Source: an uncultured Spirochaetales bacterium | Lineage (GTDB): Bacteria > Spirochaetota > Spirochaetia > Sphaerochaetales > Sphaerochaetaceae | Length of the DNA: 13,892 nt | Assembly: GCA_934276485.1 (NCBI GenBank) | Contig: CAKQTE010000017.1 | Coordinates: 1-13,892 of the forward strand | Direction: 5' to 3' | Shown here: positions 1-7,900 of the stretch, piece after piece | Layout of the letters: every line of letters starts with the position of its first letter | How positions within the stretch are numbered: position 1 is the stretch's first letter | Made by a program: the position numbers and the translations under genes | The notes under the pieces: generated by a model | The model's input: only the letters and a program-made list of their open reading frames with translations | The model's database searches: none | What the model was told of the DNA's origin: nothing

Positions 1-108
1 AATACCATTCTCGATACTGCTAACAAGAATGGCATCGATAGATATGAGATGATAAACTCCATACTCAACAATACGGCTTTGCCATTGCTTGGCTCAGTAT
101 TGGTTTAG
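1..108 (+). CDS. C-terminal end of an unidentified protein (5' truncated by the window)
   Basis: Frame 1 is open from the first base and ends in TAG at 106-108, giving 35 residues that finish in a hydrophobic tail (ALPLLGSVLV). Codon choice matches the neighbouring genes, and the stop lies 49 bp before the EamA gene on the same strand, so this is probably the end of an upstream gene. The fragment has no motif I recognise and no function can be assigned. It could also be chance open frame, because only 36 codons are visible. Confidence 0.45.
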   Translation, partial: NTILDTANKNGIDRYEMINSILNNTALPLLGSVLV

Positions 109-157
109 TGCGACTGAATAGTTACAACAGTTCTACTCTAATAGAGAGGAGTTCTCT

Positions 158-571
158 ATGTGGTTTATTCTTGCTCTCGGCTCTGCTATATTTGCATCCT
201 TAACATCTATTTTGACCAAGATTGGAATCAGTGGAGTTAATTCCAGTCTTGGAACTGCAATAAGGACTGTTGTTGTAGCTGTTATGGCATGGGGCATTGT
301 TTTTATGACTAACCAACAACACTCAATTCAAGCAATAGACAAAAAGAGTTGGATATTCCTAATACTTAGCGGTCTTGCAACAGGATGCTCTTGGCTTTGC
401 TATAACAAGGCACTACAAAAAGCAGATGTCACCAAAGTTGTTCCTATCGACAAACTAAGTGTGGTTCTCACATTGATCCTTGCAGCAATAATATTACACG
501 AGAAGATCACTTGGAAAACTGCACTTGGATCCATTTTAATTACGGCAGGAACACTTGTAATGATCGCTTAA
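158..571 (+). CDS. Half-size EamA/DMT-family membrane transporter
   Basis: This 137-residue integral membrane protein has about five hydrophobic segments, at roughly residues 2-20, 34-51, 64-82, 97-113 and 119-136. It ends in the EamA hallmark: a helix, a short HEKITW loop and a last glycine-rich helix. Full-length EamA transporters carry two such domains (about 290 residues). Single-domain versions of about 140 residues form a known group and presumably act as dimers, as small multidrug-resistance proteins do. The substrate cannot be read from the sequence. The start is well supported: AGGAG at 147-151 lies 6 nt before the ATG. That Shine-Dalgarno sits in the loop of a possible small hairpin (AGAGA at 143-147, TCTCT at 153-157). 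The next gene begins 38 bp downstream but has its own promoter, so co-transcription is optional. Confidence 0.8.
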   Translation: MWFILALGSAIFASLTSILTKIGISGVNSSLGTAIRTVVVAVMAWGIVFMTNQQHSIQAIDKKSWIFLILSGLATGCSWLCYNKALQKADVTKVVPIDKLSVVLTLILAAIILHEKITWKTALGSILITAGTLVMIA

Positions 572-574
572 TCA

Positions 575-603
575 TTGTCATTTATCCCGCATGTGACTAA
601 AAT
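575..603 (+). promoter_or_regulatory. Sigma70-type promoter for a leaderless transglutaminase mRNA
   Basis: TTGTCA (575-580) and TAAAAT (598-603) each match the consensus at 5 of 6 positions and are separated by exactly 17 bp. The -10 box ends 6 nt before the ATG at 610, so transcription should begin at or within a base of the start codon. No Shine-Dalgarno precedes this ATG, and the frame is closed by a stop at 598-600, so no earlier start exists. The -35 box begins 4 bp after the EamA stop codon. Confidence 0.65.
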
Positions 604-609
604 CCAAAT

Positions 610-1956
610 ATGTTGGATTTAAAGAATATTGCTTACCCTCTTCCAGAGGATGTTGAAAATGCACGTAGAAGCGGTTGCTATGAGATGGCAAACATTCTCA
701 TAGATCGATATCTAGCATCAAGCCTAACTCCAAAACAAACAAAGGACAGACTTCTACTAGAAAGACACAATATGGAAATTGTGAAGAAAGCCTTTCCTTA
801 TACCATAGAGGAAGCTGATGACCTACTATCAAGAAACTTCCCCGGTCGTTATATCAAGGGATCAATATCAAAAGGTTTGATCGATGGCGATCTAGCATGG
901 ACAATGATCGATGGAAAGATGATGGTAGAAAAGCGTGTTGTAGCAGACGCATCTCGTCGATTGCCAATGCGCGTGGAAGACCATGCAACAAATACAGACA
1001 TCCAAAAGCGTGACTCTAATGTTGCTTTCATGAAAGAAAATGGCACAAGACAGGCAAGAATCAGACTCAGAGCTACTGTAAAGCCTCTATCAGGATTTGG
1101 AGAGAAAGTAAGAGTCAATATTCCTGTTGTTAGACCATCACACTCAATTAGTGATATCTGCTTTGTTGAAGCATCCGCTGGCTATATTGGAGTCGATAGC
1201 GAGAACGTATTAATGCGCAGTGCTCAATTTGAACGTGTTCTTGAAGAAGGCGATGTTTTCTTCATTGAATATGAATACACTATCACAGCACACTATCGTG
1301 AGATTAAAAAAACATCCACTCCTATCGATAGAAAAGCGTATGCAGAATACCTCGAGGAACAAAGACCACATATCCTATTCACACCATTCTTGAAAGATCT
1401 CGCATCTGATATCACGAAAAGTATCGACTCTCCATCCGAGAAAGCAAGGGCTATCTACAATTGGATCACAACACACGTCAACTACTCTTTCATGCGTCCA
1501 TATAAGACAATCGAGAATATCCCTGAATATGCGGCAGTTAATCTCAAGGGTGACTGTGGTGTTCAGGCTATGCTATTTATCACATTATGCCGCATTGCAG
1601 GTATCCCTGCTAAATGGCAATCTGGATTATATGTAACAGAAAAAGAAGCTTCCTGCCACGATTGGGCAGAGTTCTATCTTCCTGAATATGGATGGTGCTT
1701 TGCAGACTGCTCATTCGGAGGAGGAGCATTCAGACAAGGCAAGGAAGAAAGATGGCACTACTACTTTGGCTCAGATGATGTATTTAGAATGCCTGCTAAC
1801 GATGCGTGCTGCCTAAAGCTTTCCAGAAAGGAACAATATTCAGCAGATCCAACAGACAATCAAAGAGGAGAAGTTGAAACTGATGAGAAAAACCTCGAAG
1901 ATGATGAGGTAGAAAAAGAGACCAAAGTGATCAGTTTCACATACCTAGGAGAATAA
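610..1956 (+). CDS. Transglutaminase-like superfamily protein
   Basis: This 448-residue protein has a transglutaminase/papain-like core in its C-terminal half. The catalytic triad is visible: Cys316 in LKGDCGVQA, His350 in SCHDWAEFY and Asp366 in FADCSFGGG, with the family's typical order and spacing. Residues 145-230 look like a beta-sandwich domain of the kind often placed before this core. The tail after residue 415 is acidic and probably disordered. No signal peptide or membrane segment is seen, so it is probably cytoplasmic. Bacterial members are mostly peptidases or amidases, and the substrate here is unknown. The gene leads an operon with rsmD (5 nt gap) and the acyl-ACP thioesterase. 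ATG 610 is the first start after an in-frame stop and lacks a Shine-Dalgarno; a strong promoter places transcription at the start codon, so the mRNA is probably leaderless. Confidence 0.85.
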   Translation: MLDLKNIAYPLPEDVENARRSGCYEMANILIDRYLASSLTPKQTKDRLLLERHNMEIVKKAFPYTIEEADDLLSRNFPGRYIKGSISKGLIDGDLAWTMIDGKMMVEKRVVADASRRLPMRVEDHATNTDIQKRDSNVAFMKENGTRQARIRLRATVKPLSGFGEKVRVNIPVVRPSHSISDICFVEASAGYIGVDSENVLMRSAQFERVLEEGDVFFIEYEYTITAHYREIKKTSTPIDRKAYAEYLEEQRPHILFTPFLKDLASDITKSIDSPSEKARAIYNWITTHVNYSFMRPYKTIENIPEYAAVNLKGDCGVQAMLFITLCRIAGIPAKWQSGLYVTEKEASCHDWAEFYLPEYGWCFADCSFGGGAFRQGKEERWHYYFGSDDVFRMPANDACCLKLSRKEQYSADPTDNQRGEVETDEKNLEDDEVEKETKVISFTYLGE

Positions 1957-1961
1957 TACTA

Positions 1962-2498
1962 ATGAGAATTACAGGTGGAAAATATGTCAGGAGAACAGTT
2001 CAATGTCCTCCTGGAGTAATACGACCAGCAATGGACAGAATGAGAGAATCGCTGTTCTCAATATTGGGAGATCTATCAGGAGAATCCTTTCTGGATCTAT
2101 TCTCGGGCTCTGGATGCGTTGCAATAGAAGCTGCATCTCGAGGTGCAAGCCCTATTCATCTTGTGGAGATGGACAGAGGTAAGAAAGCTACAATCGAGAA
2201 GAATCTATCCTTTGTAGAAGAGAACAAGAAACTATTCATGATGGATGTTAATAGATACATTGTCTCCTCGACATACCAATACGATATCGTATATGCAGAC
2301 CCTCCCTTTAATATGGAAGGCAAAGTAGAACTCTTTAAGAATGTTGCAGAGCATAAGCTTATCAAATCTGGTGGACTATTTATCATTCACTATCCAGAGG
2401 AAGAGAAGAAACTTTGGCCAGAGGAGATCGAAGGATTCACATTCAAGGATGAAAGAAAATACGGACGCTCAATGGTTCGTTTCTATAAAGCCAATTAA
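1962..2498 (+). CDS. rsmD: 16S rRNA (guanine(966)-N(2))-methyltransferase RsmD
   Basis: RsmD transfers a methyl group from S-adenosylmethionine to N2 of G966 in 16S rRNA during assembly of the small ribosomal subunit. The 178-residue length is normal for the family. Diagnostic motifs are the N-terminal MRITGGKYVRR, the RPAMDRMRESLFSIL stretch (residues 21-35), the SAM-binding LDLFSGSGCVAIEA (44-57) and the catalytic DPPF tetrad (113-116), which positions the target amino group. AGGAGA at 1947-1952 lies 9 nt before the ATG and overlaps the end of the upstream gene, so translation is probably coupled. It is the middle gene of the 610-3292 operon; the neighbours have no evident link to ribosome modification. 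Confidence 0.95.
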   Translation: MRITGGKYVRRTVQCPPGVIRPAMDRMRESLFSILGDLSGESFLDLFSGSGCVAIEAASRGASPIHLVEMDRGKKATIEKNLSFVEENKKLFMMDVNRYIVSSTYQYDIVYADPPFNMEGKVELFKNVAEHKLIKSGGLFIIHYPEEEKKLWPEEIEGFTFKDERKYGRSMVRFYKAN

Positions 2499-2509
2499 GG
2501 ACAATAACA

Positions 2510-3292
2510 ATGTTTTATGTAGATGAAGAAAACGTCGGACATGATAAGGTCTTTGTAAAATCAGCAGATTGCGATTGTTTTTACAAAGCAAAACCATCTT
2601 TTTATTTTAGCCTAAACCAAGAAATGGGCGGCCTACATGCAAATGAAAAAGGCTGCTCATTGAAACAAATATATGACTCAGAGCAAAAGACATGGATGAT
2701 TCTAAGAACTAGAATGGAAATTGATGCAATTGCATCTTGGACAGACACCATAGAACTTAGGACTTGGTGCCAAGAGGGCTATCGCCTATATGGACCTAGA
2801 ATCATCGAAGCTATCGACGAGAAGACAAAGTCACCTCTCTTCTCTTCCATTTCTTGGTGGGTGATCATGGATATTGCAAGAAAACGTCCTTGCAAGCCAG
2901 ACTACTACTCAGAAAGACTTCCTTTTGCAGATAAGTCAAAGTACTACAGAGACCCTGTTCTTCCAGCGTTTCCTACCATTGATGAGACAAAAGAAGAATG
3001 CTTTGGCATTCATGGTGTCAGCATCAACTACTATGACACTGACTACAATAGACATGTTAACAACATCAGTTATATCAATTGGATGCTAGAATCATTTCCA
3101 AAGGATTTTCTAGATGAGAATGAGCCAACACTGCTTGATGTAAAGTGGGAAAAACAATCTTTCTACACAGACAATCTCGAAACTCATACATATTGCATTG
3201 ATGAAGACAAAGAGTCTTATCTAACAAGAATAATGAGAGGAGATGAGTGCGTCTTTGAAGGTATGACAAACTGGAGAAAGAAGAATCAATAA
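2510..3292 (+). CDS. Acyl-ACP thioesterase (FatA/FatB-like)
   Basis: This 260-residue double-hotdog enzyme hydrolyses acyl-ACP to release free fatty acids in the cytoplasm. The C-terminal hotdog carries the FatA/FatB signature DTDYNRHVNNISYINWMLES. Asp178, Asn180 and His182 match the catalytic Asp-Asn-His of plant FatB, and Glu214 in VKWEKQ lines up with its catalytic Glu. The Cys that follows that Glu in plant enzymes is Lys215 here. SISWWVIMD (residues 113-121) is the usual strand of the first hotdog. The length fits bacterial members, which lack a plastid transit peptide. AAGGA at 2497-2501 lies 8 nt before the ATG, and rsmD ends 11 nt upstream, so this is the last gene of the operon. Acyl-chain preference cannot be read from the sequence. 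Its 3' end overlaps the convergent slyX by 7 bp, with no terminator hairpin seen between them. Confidence 0.88.
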   Translation: MFYVDEENVGHDKVFVKSADCDCFYKAKPSFYFSLNQEMGGLHANEKGCSLKQIYDSEQKTWMILRTRMEIDAIASWTDTIELRTWCQEGYRLYGPRIIEAIDEKTKSPLFSSISWWVIMDIARKRPCKPDYYSERLPFADKSKYYRDPVLPAFPTIDETKEECFGIHGVSINYYDTDYNRHVNNISYINWMLESFPKDFLDENEPTLLDVKWEKQSFYTDNLETHTYCIDEDKESYLTRIMRGDECVFEGMTNWRKKNQ

Positions 3293-3486
3293 TGAGGAGG
3301 ACGCCTATTTGGACGAGCTTCTCCAGACTCTTCAATAAGGTCCTCGACCTTCTTTTCCAAGCCTTCAAGCTGAATCTTAAGGTGTGTTATTTCTCTTCCT
3401 TGAGAGATAACCACCTCATTCAATTCTGAAATCATGCTCTCTAAATAGCTAATCTTTATTTCAAGTCTTTCAATATCTTCATTCAT
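3286..3486 (-). CDS. slyX: SlyX family protein
   Basis: SlyX proteins are short coiled-coil proteins of unknown molecular function, first named in Escherichia coli. From the ATG at 3486 this one has 66 residues. It starts with MNEDIERLEIKISYLE, continues as a heptad-patterned coiled coil (LESMISELNEVVISQ, then LEGLEKKVEDL) and ends in the family's hallmark PPHY. The frame also allows ATG 3522 (78 residues), but the extra 12 residues are not SlyX-like and neither ATG has a well-placed Shine-Dalgarno. A perfect TATAAT ends 7 nt before ATG 3486 with an ATGTCA -35 element 17 bp upstream, so I place the start there and infer a leaderless mRNA. The gene converges on the thioesterase gene (7 bp overlap) and is divergent from the WYL-type regulator. 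Confidence 0.85.
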   Translation of the reverse strand: MNEDIERLEIKISYLESMISELNEVVISQGREITHLKIQLEGLEKKVEDLIEESGEARPNRRPPHY

Positions 3487-3493
3487 ATCTTTG

Positions 3494-3522
3494 ATTATAG
3501 TTCCTTTGCTACAATTTGACAT
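3494..3522 (-). promoter_or_regulatory. Promoter for leaderless slyX
   Basis: Read on the minus strand, ATGTCA (3522-3517) and a perfect TATAAT (3499-3494) are 17 bp apart. Seven nucleotides (CAAAGAT) separate the -10 box from ATG 3486. The element lies inside the frame that would be translated from the alternative ATG 3522, which argues against that upstream start. Confidence 0.6.
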
Positions 3523-3532
3523 TAACTATCAG

Positions 3533-3566
3533 ATGCATTGTGCATTTTTGTTGCAGAAAGTTGCAT
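3533..3566. promoter_or_regulatory. TGCA-rich repeat cluster, possible operator of the WYL-type regulator
   Basis: Four TGCA cores begin at 3534, 3541, 3552 and 3562. The first two form a perfect inverted repeat, ATGCA-TTG-TGCAT (3533-3545). The last two form a direct repeat of TTGCA with a 10 bp period (3551 and 3561), about one helical turn, and the final copy is also the -35 box of the regulator promoter. The position suits autoregulation, but binding is inferred. Confidence 0.4.
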
Positions 3567-3589
3567 AATGTCTCTTCTATGTTATACTT
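3561..3589 (+). promoter_or_regulatory. Sigma70-type promoter of the WYL-type regulator
   Basis: TTGCAT (3561-3566) and TATACT (3584-3589) are separated by exactly 17 bp. Transcription would start near 3596 and leave a leader of about 20 nt holding AAGGAG (3601-3606), 10 nt before the ATG at 3617. Here an ordinary Shine-Dalgarno leader is predicted. Confidence 0.65.
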
Positions 3590-3616
3590 TCACTATAAAA
3601 AAGGAGAACTTGTATC

Positions 3617-4579
3617 ATGAAGGGCGAAAGAGTTGCACAGTTAGAATTATTACTTAGATCCCATCCAGAAGGACTGAGACGTGCAGAAATCGCTCGTCGC
3701 CTTGGTGTTCACAGATCCACTATCTCACGATATGTCGAGGATCTTTCTCAACATATAGATATCTACGAAGAGAATAATCTGATAAAGATCAAGGAGAAGG
3801 AAGAAGACTCTCCTTTGGAGCTATCTGTATATGAAAGCCTTGCGTTTAATATGAGTGCCGAAGCACTTGCAGCTTCCACTGACATGCAGAATCCTCACCT
3901 AGCATCTGGACTTAGAAAGATTGCTATGAACATGCGTCAATATGCTCCTAAGATCTCAGACAACGTTCTTGCGCTTGCAGACTCAATCGACAAACAACTA
4001 TCAAGAAATAGAAATGAGAGCGGCAAGTACAATGCTATCATGGAAGTCTTGATCGATTGCTGGGTATCTGGACGTCTTGCACGCATCTCAACTACTCTTC
4101 CTGAACGCGAGGAGCTTGAGATTGCACCTTACTTCATTGGATTTAAAGATGAAGGAGATGGAAGAAAGCCAATGACTGTCACAGGTCGTCTAAGGCATAC
4201 AAAAGATATCATCACAATCGACATTGCAAATATCACAGAAGCAATGATGCTTGATGAGACATATACGATACCAGACAACCTAAAACCTTTTTCTAGAAAT
4301 GAGAAAAAAGATGATATGGATGTTATCGATATGATTCCTCTCACTCTAGAGATACAAGAAAAATCTGCACTTAACTCTTTTACAACTCTTGTTCATGGAA
4401 AGCCAACATTTGAGCGTACAGATAAGGGCTCTTTGATCTGTAACATCGAAATCGAGAATTCAATCGAGTTGATGCTTAGAATAATACAAAGCGGAACAAG
4501 CGTCATGGTTCTGAAGCCAGAGAATTATAGAAAGAAGCTCATCTCTTATCTAGAGAGCATCCTTAGATTATACAAATAG
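3617..4579 (+). CDS. Helix-turn-helix transcriptional regulator of the WYL-domain type
   Basis: This 320-residue protein begins with a winged helix (residues 4-60) whose HTH LRRAEIARRLGVHRSTISRYVEDL (about 20-43, quoted here only as landmark) is typical of DeoR/YafY-like regulators. A helical linker follows (about 70-160). Next comes a divergent WYL-type Sm-like domain (about 165-220) with the recognisable strand IAPYFIGF but without the literal Trp-Tyr-Leu triplet. The C-terminal segment, with IIQSGTSVMVLKPENYR, resembles the WCX extension. WYL domains are thought to sense ligands such as nucleic acids or nucleotides. The regulated genes are unknown, though self-regulation is suggested by the TGCA cluster upstream. 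AAGGAG lies 10 nt before the ATG. The gene ends 2 bp from the convergent small beta-rich gene. Confidence 0.82.
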   Translation: MKGERVAQLELLLRSHPEGLRRAEIARRLGVHRSTISRYVEDLSQHIDIYEENNLIKIKEKEEDSPLELSVYESLAFNMSAEALAASTDMQNPHLASGLRKIAMNMRQYAPKISDNVLALADSIDKQLSRNRNESGKYNAIMEVLIDCWVSGRLARISTTLPEREELEIAPYFIGFKDEGDGRKPMTVTGRLRHTKDIITIDIANITEAMMLDETYTIPDNLKPFSRNEKKDDMDVIDMIPLTLEIQEKSALNSFTTLVHGKPTFERTDKGSLICNIEIENSIELMLRIIQSGTSVMVLKPENYRKKLISYLESILRLYK

Positions 4580-4581
4580 AT

Positions 4582-4890
4582 TCAACGTCGTTTCTTTCTA
4601 ACAAGAGGCATGAATTCAAAGTCCCCTACTTTTGTGTGAGCAACACCTTCAAAATCCTTTTCTTTCACATTAGCTCTAGAAGAGTATTCTACGGGTCCTA
4701 TTGGGGTGTTGATCATGCCATTAAGATCTATCTTTTCTTCTTCAAGCTTTTTGCCTGTAAAAGTAGACTTAAGGCCCATGATGACAAACTCTCCTACCAG
4801 CGATCCATCTTCGTTATATGTGATCTCAACAATGGTATTGAATCTACCTAAAGGCGTTTTAACTGCAACTTTGTAATCCATATGACTCAT
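4582..4890 (-). CDS. Small beta-strand-rich protein of unknown function
   Basis: This protein of up to 102 residues contains three imperfect repeats: VKTPLGRFNTIVEI (about 10-23), INTPIGPVEYSSRA (about 60-73) and AHTKVGDFEFMPLV (about 84-97). Between them is a strand-turn stretch with GSLVGEF and KSTFTGKK. The alternating hydrophobic pattern and repeated T-P-hydrophobic-G turns suggest a small beta-barrel like the lipocalin-like proteins sometimes found next to oxidoreductases; that comparison is from memory. It has no signal peptide, and the C-terminus is basic (VRKKRR). Two starts are possible, ATG 4890 and ATG 4881, with no Shine-Dalgarno for either. AATAAT (4894-4889) ends 7 nt before ATG 4881, which would make that a leaderless start, though the -35 position is poor. 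The nifJ terminator lies only 16 bp upstream. Confidence 0.6.
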   Translation of the reverse strand: MSHMDYKVAVKTPLGRFNTIVEITYNEDGSLVGEFVIMGLKSTFTGKKLEEEKIDLNGMINTPIGPVEYSSRANVKEKDFEGVAHTKVGDFEFMPLVRKKRR

Positions 4891-4906
4891 TATTCATAAA
4901 GATGTG

Positions 4907-4934
4907 AAAAAGGGCTAGACCGTAGCCTAGCCCC
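4907..4934 (-). terminator. Rho-independent terminator of nifJ
   Basis: On the minus strand, GGGGCTAG and CTAGCCC form a 7 bp GC-rich stem (4933-4927 with 4918-4912) around an 8 nt loop, followed directly by a run of five T (4911-4907). It begins 22 bp after the nifJ stop. The plus-strand reading has no T-run, so it acts on minus-strand transcripts. Confidence 0.85.
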
Positions 4935-4955
4935 AAAATCCTTAGATGGATTCTA

Positions 4956-7900
4956 TTAGAGAATCTCTCCCAAAACCTGTCCACATCTCTGATAGAACTC
5001 GAGTCTTGCCTTAGCATCCTCAGCAGCCTTATCAAAGAGTTCGTCAGCGTGCTCTGGGTTTGTCTTGTAAAGGGAAGCATATCTAACCTCGCCCTTGATG
5101 AACTCTTCATAGTCACCTGTAGCTGGCTTTGTCTCCCAAACAAACTTCTTGCCTTCCTCAAGTTCAGGATTGAATCTGTATAGTGGCCAGTAACCAGCCT
5201 CAACAGCCTTCTTAGCCTCAACCTGTGAGAATCTCATGTTGATACCATGGTTAATACATGGAGCATAACAGAATACGATTGAAGGTCCCTTGTAAGCTAC
5301 AGCTTCCTGCAAGCACTTCTGAGCCTGCTGTCTGTTGTAACCAAGAGCACAAGATGCAACATATGCGTGACCATAAGACATACACATGAAGCCCATGTTC
5401 TTCTTACCTGTCTGCTTACCAGCGTTAGCGAACTTAGCAACAGCTGCAATTGGAGTTGCCTTTGAAGCCTGTCCACCTGTGTTGGAGTAAACTTCAGTAT
5501 CAAGTACGAGGATTGTAACGTTCTTGCCAGAAGCAACAACATGGTCAACACCACCGTAACCGATATCGTAAGCCCATCCATCACCACCGATGATAAGAAC
5601 GTTCTTCTCTGAGAAGTAATCCTGAAGCTCGATAACCTTGTTCAAGAGCTCCTTGTTCTCATCTGTAGCCTTCTCATTAGCAAGAAGTGCCTGAACTTCC
5701 TTCTGTGCTGTGATAGAAGCTTCTGTGCTGTCGTCCCATAGGCCATAGCACTTCTCGATAGCTGCCTTAAGCTCTGCTGAAACGCCTGCTGCGATAAGAG
5801 CATCTGCCTTCATTCTGAGAAGGTTTCTGTTTGAATCAACAGCGAGTCTCATACCAAGACCATACTCTGCGTTATCCTCGAATAGTGAGTTACCCCAAGC
5901 TGGTCCTCTTCCATCAGGTCTCTTTGTGTATGGGATTGTTGGGAATGTTCCAGAGTAGATTGAAGAACAACCTGTAGCGTTAGCAATGATTGCTCTCTCA
6001 CCACAAATCTGTGAAAGCATCTTAACATATGGTGTTTCACCACAACCAGCACAAGCACCGGAGAACTCGAATAGAGGCTGCTTGAAGTTCAAGCCCTTAA
6101 CAGTTGCCATATTTAGTCCATCGAGGTTATCCCATGTAAGGTTCTCGAAGTATTCACACTTCTCATCTTCGCCATTTGCTCTCTCGTCTTCTGCAGAAAC
6201 CATTGAAAGAGCCTTTTCCTTAGCAGGACAAGCTTCAACACAAACGCCACAACCCTGACAGTCTTCAACATATACCTGAATTCTGAACTGTAGGTTTCTG
6301 TCGTTCTTTGCATTTGACTTGATTGTTACGAAGCCTTCTGGAGCTGCTACAACATCTTCTGGTGTGATCTGCTTAGCTCTGATAGCTGCGTGAGGACATG
6401 ACTGTACACACTGGTTACACTGGATACACTTTGTGCTGTCCCAATGAGGAACGAATGCAGCAACGCCTCTCTTCTCGAGCTTAGCTGTTCCTGTAGGAAG
6501 CTTTCCATCGAAAGACATCTGAGATACAGGAATGTCATTGCCCTTGAGGTGCATGATTGGTTCAATGATGTTCTTTACGAAATCATCAGCATCTTCTGGA
6601 ACTAGGCGCTTTGGCTCGTAGCTCTTTGTGATCTGAGAAGGAACCTTAACCTCAACAAGAGCTTCTGCTGTTGCATCAACTGCAGCCCAGTTCTTGTTAA
6701 CAACATCCTCACCCTTCTTAAGGAATGTCTTCTTGATGTACTTCTTGATAAGAGCAATAGCCTCTTCCTGTGGAAGGATATTTGCAATTGCGAAGAATGC
6801 AGCCTGCATTACAGTGTTGATTCTTGAACCAAGACCTACAGAGCGAGCGATCTTAAGAGCATCGATTGAGTAGAATCTGATATTCTTGTTGATGATCTGC
6901 TCCTGCATCTCTCTTGTTAGAGACTCGAATACCTCTTCTGTTGGAACTGGAGAGTTAAGAAGGAATACACCACCTTTCTTAAGAGCAGAAAGCATGTCAT
7001 ATCTGCCAATGTAAGCTGGGTTATGACAAGCAACGAAGTCAGCATGGTCAATGAGCCATGGCATATCCAAGTTACCTTCACCGAATCTGAGGTGAGAAAT
7101 TGTGATACCACCAGACTTCTTTGAGTCGTATGCAAAGTATGCCTGTGCCTTCTGATTTGTATTGTCTCCGATGATCTTGATGGAGTTCTTGTTAGCACCA
7201 ACTGTACCATCTGAACCAAGACCCCAGAACATGCAAGATACAACACCAGCTGGAGTTACGTCGATTGGCTCTGAAACTGGGATGGATCTCTTTGTTACAT
7301 CATCATCGATACCGATTGTGAAGTTGTGCCATGCATCGTCTCTTGACAAGAAGTCGAATACACTCTTTGCGTGTGTAGGTGTGAAATCCTTTGAAGAAAG
7401 GCCATATCTACCACCGATAACCTTGATTCCTGTTCTACCCATCTGACCAAGAGCAGCAACAACATCAAGATAAAGTGGCTCACCTGTAGCTCCAATTTCC
7501 TTAGTTCTGTCAAGAACAGCAATCTTCTTAACTGACTGTGGAAGTGCAGCAACCATGTCCTTAGCTGAGAATGGTCTGTAAAGTCTAACCTTCAAAAGAC
7601 CAACCTTAGCACCCTTAGCGTTTAGATACTTAACTGCCCACTCGAATGTGTCTGCAGCAGAACCCATTACGATAACAACGTTCTCTGCGTTTGGATCACC
7701 AACATAATCGAATAGGTGGTACTGTCTTCCTGTGATAGAAGCAACCTTATCCATGTACTTCTGAACCATCTCTGGAAGAGCATCATAGTAAGCGTTAACT
7801 GTTTCTCTGCCCTGGAAGTATACGTCTTCGTTCTGAGCTGCAACCTTTGTCATTGGATGCTCTGGGCGCTGTGCTCTAGATCTGAATCTCTCGATGTACT

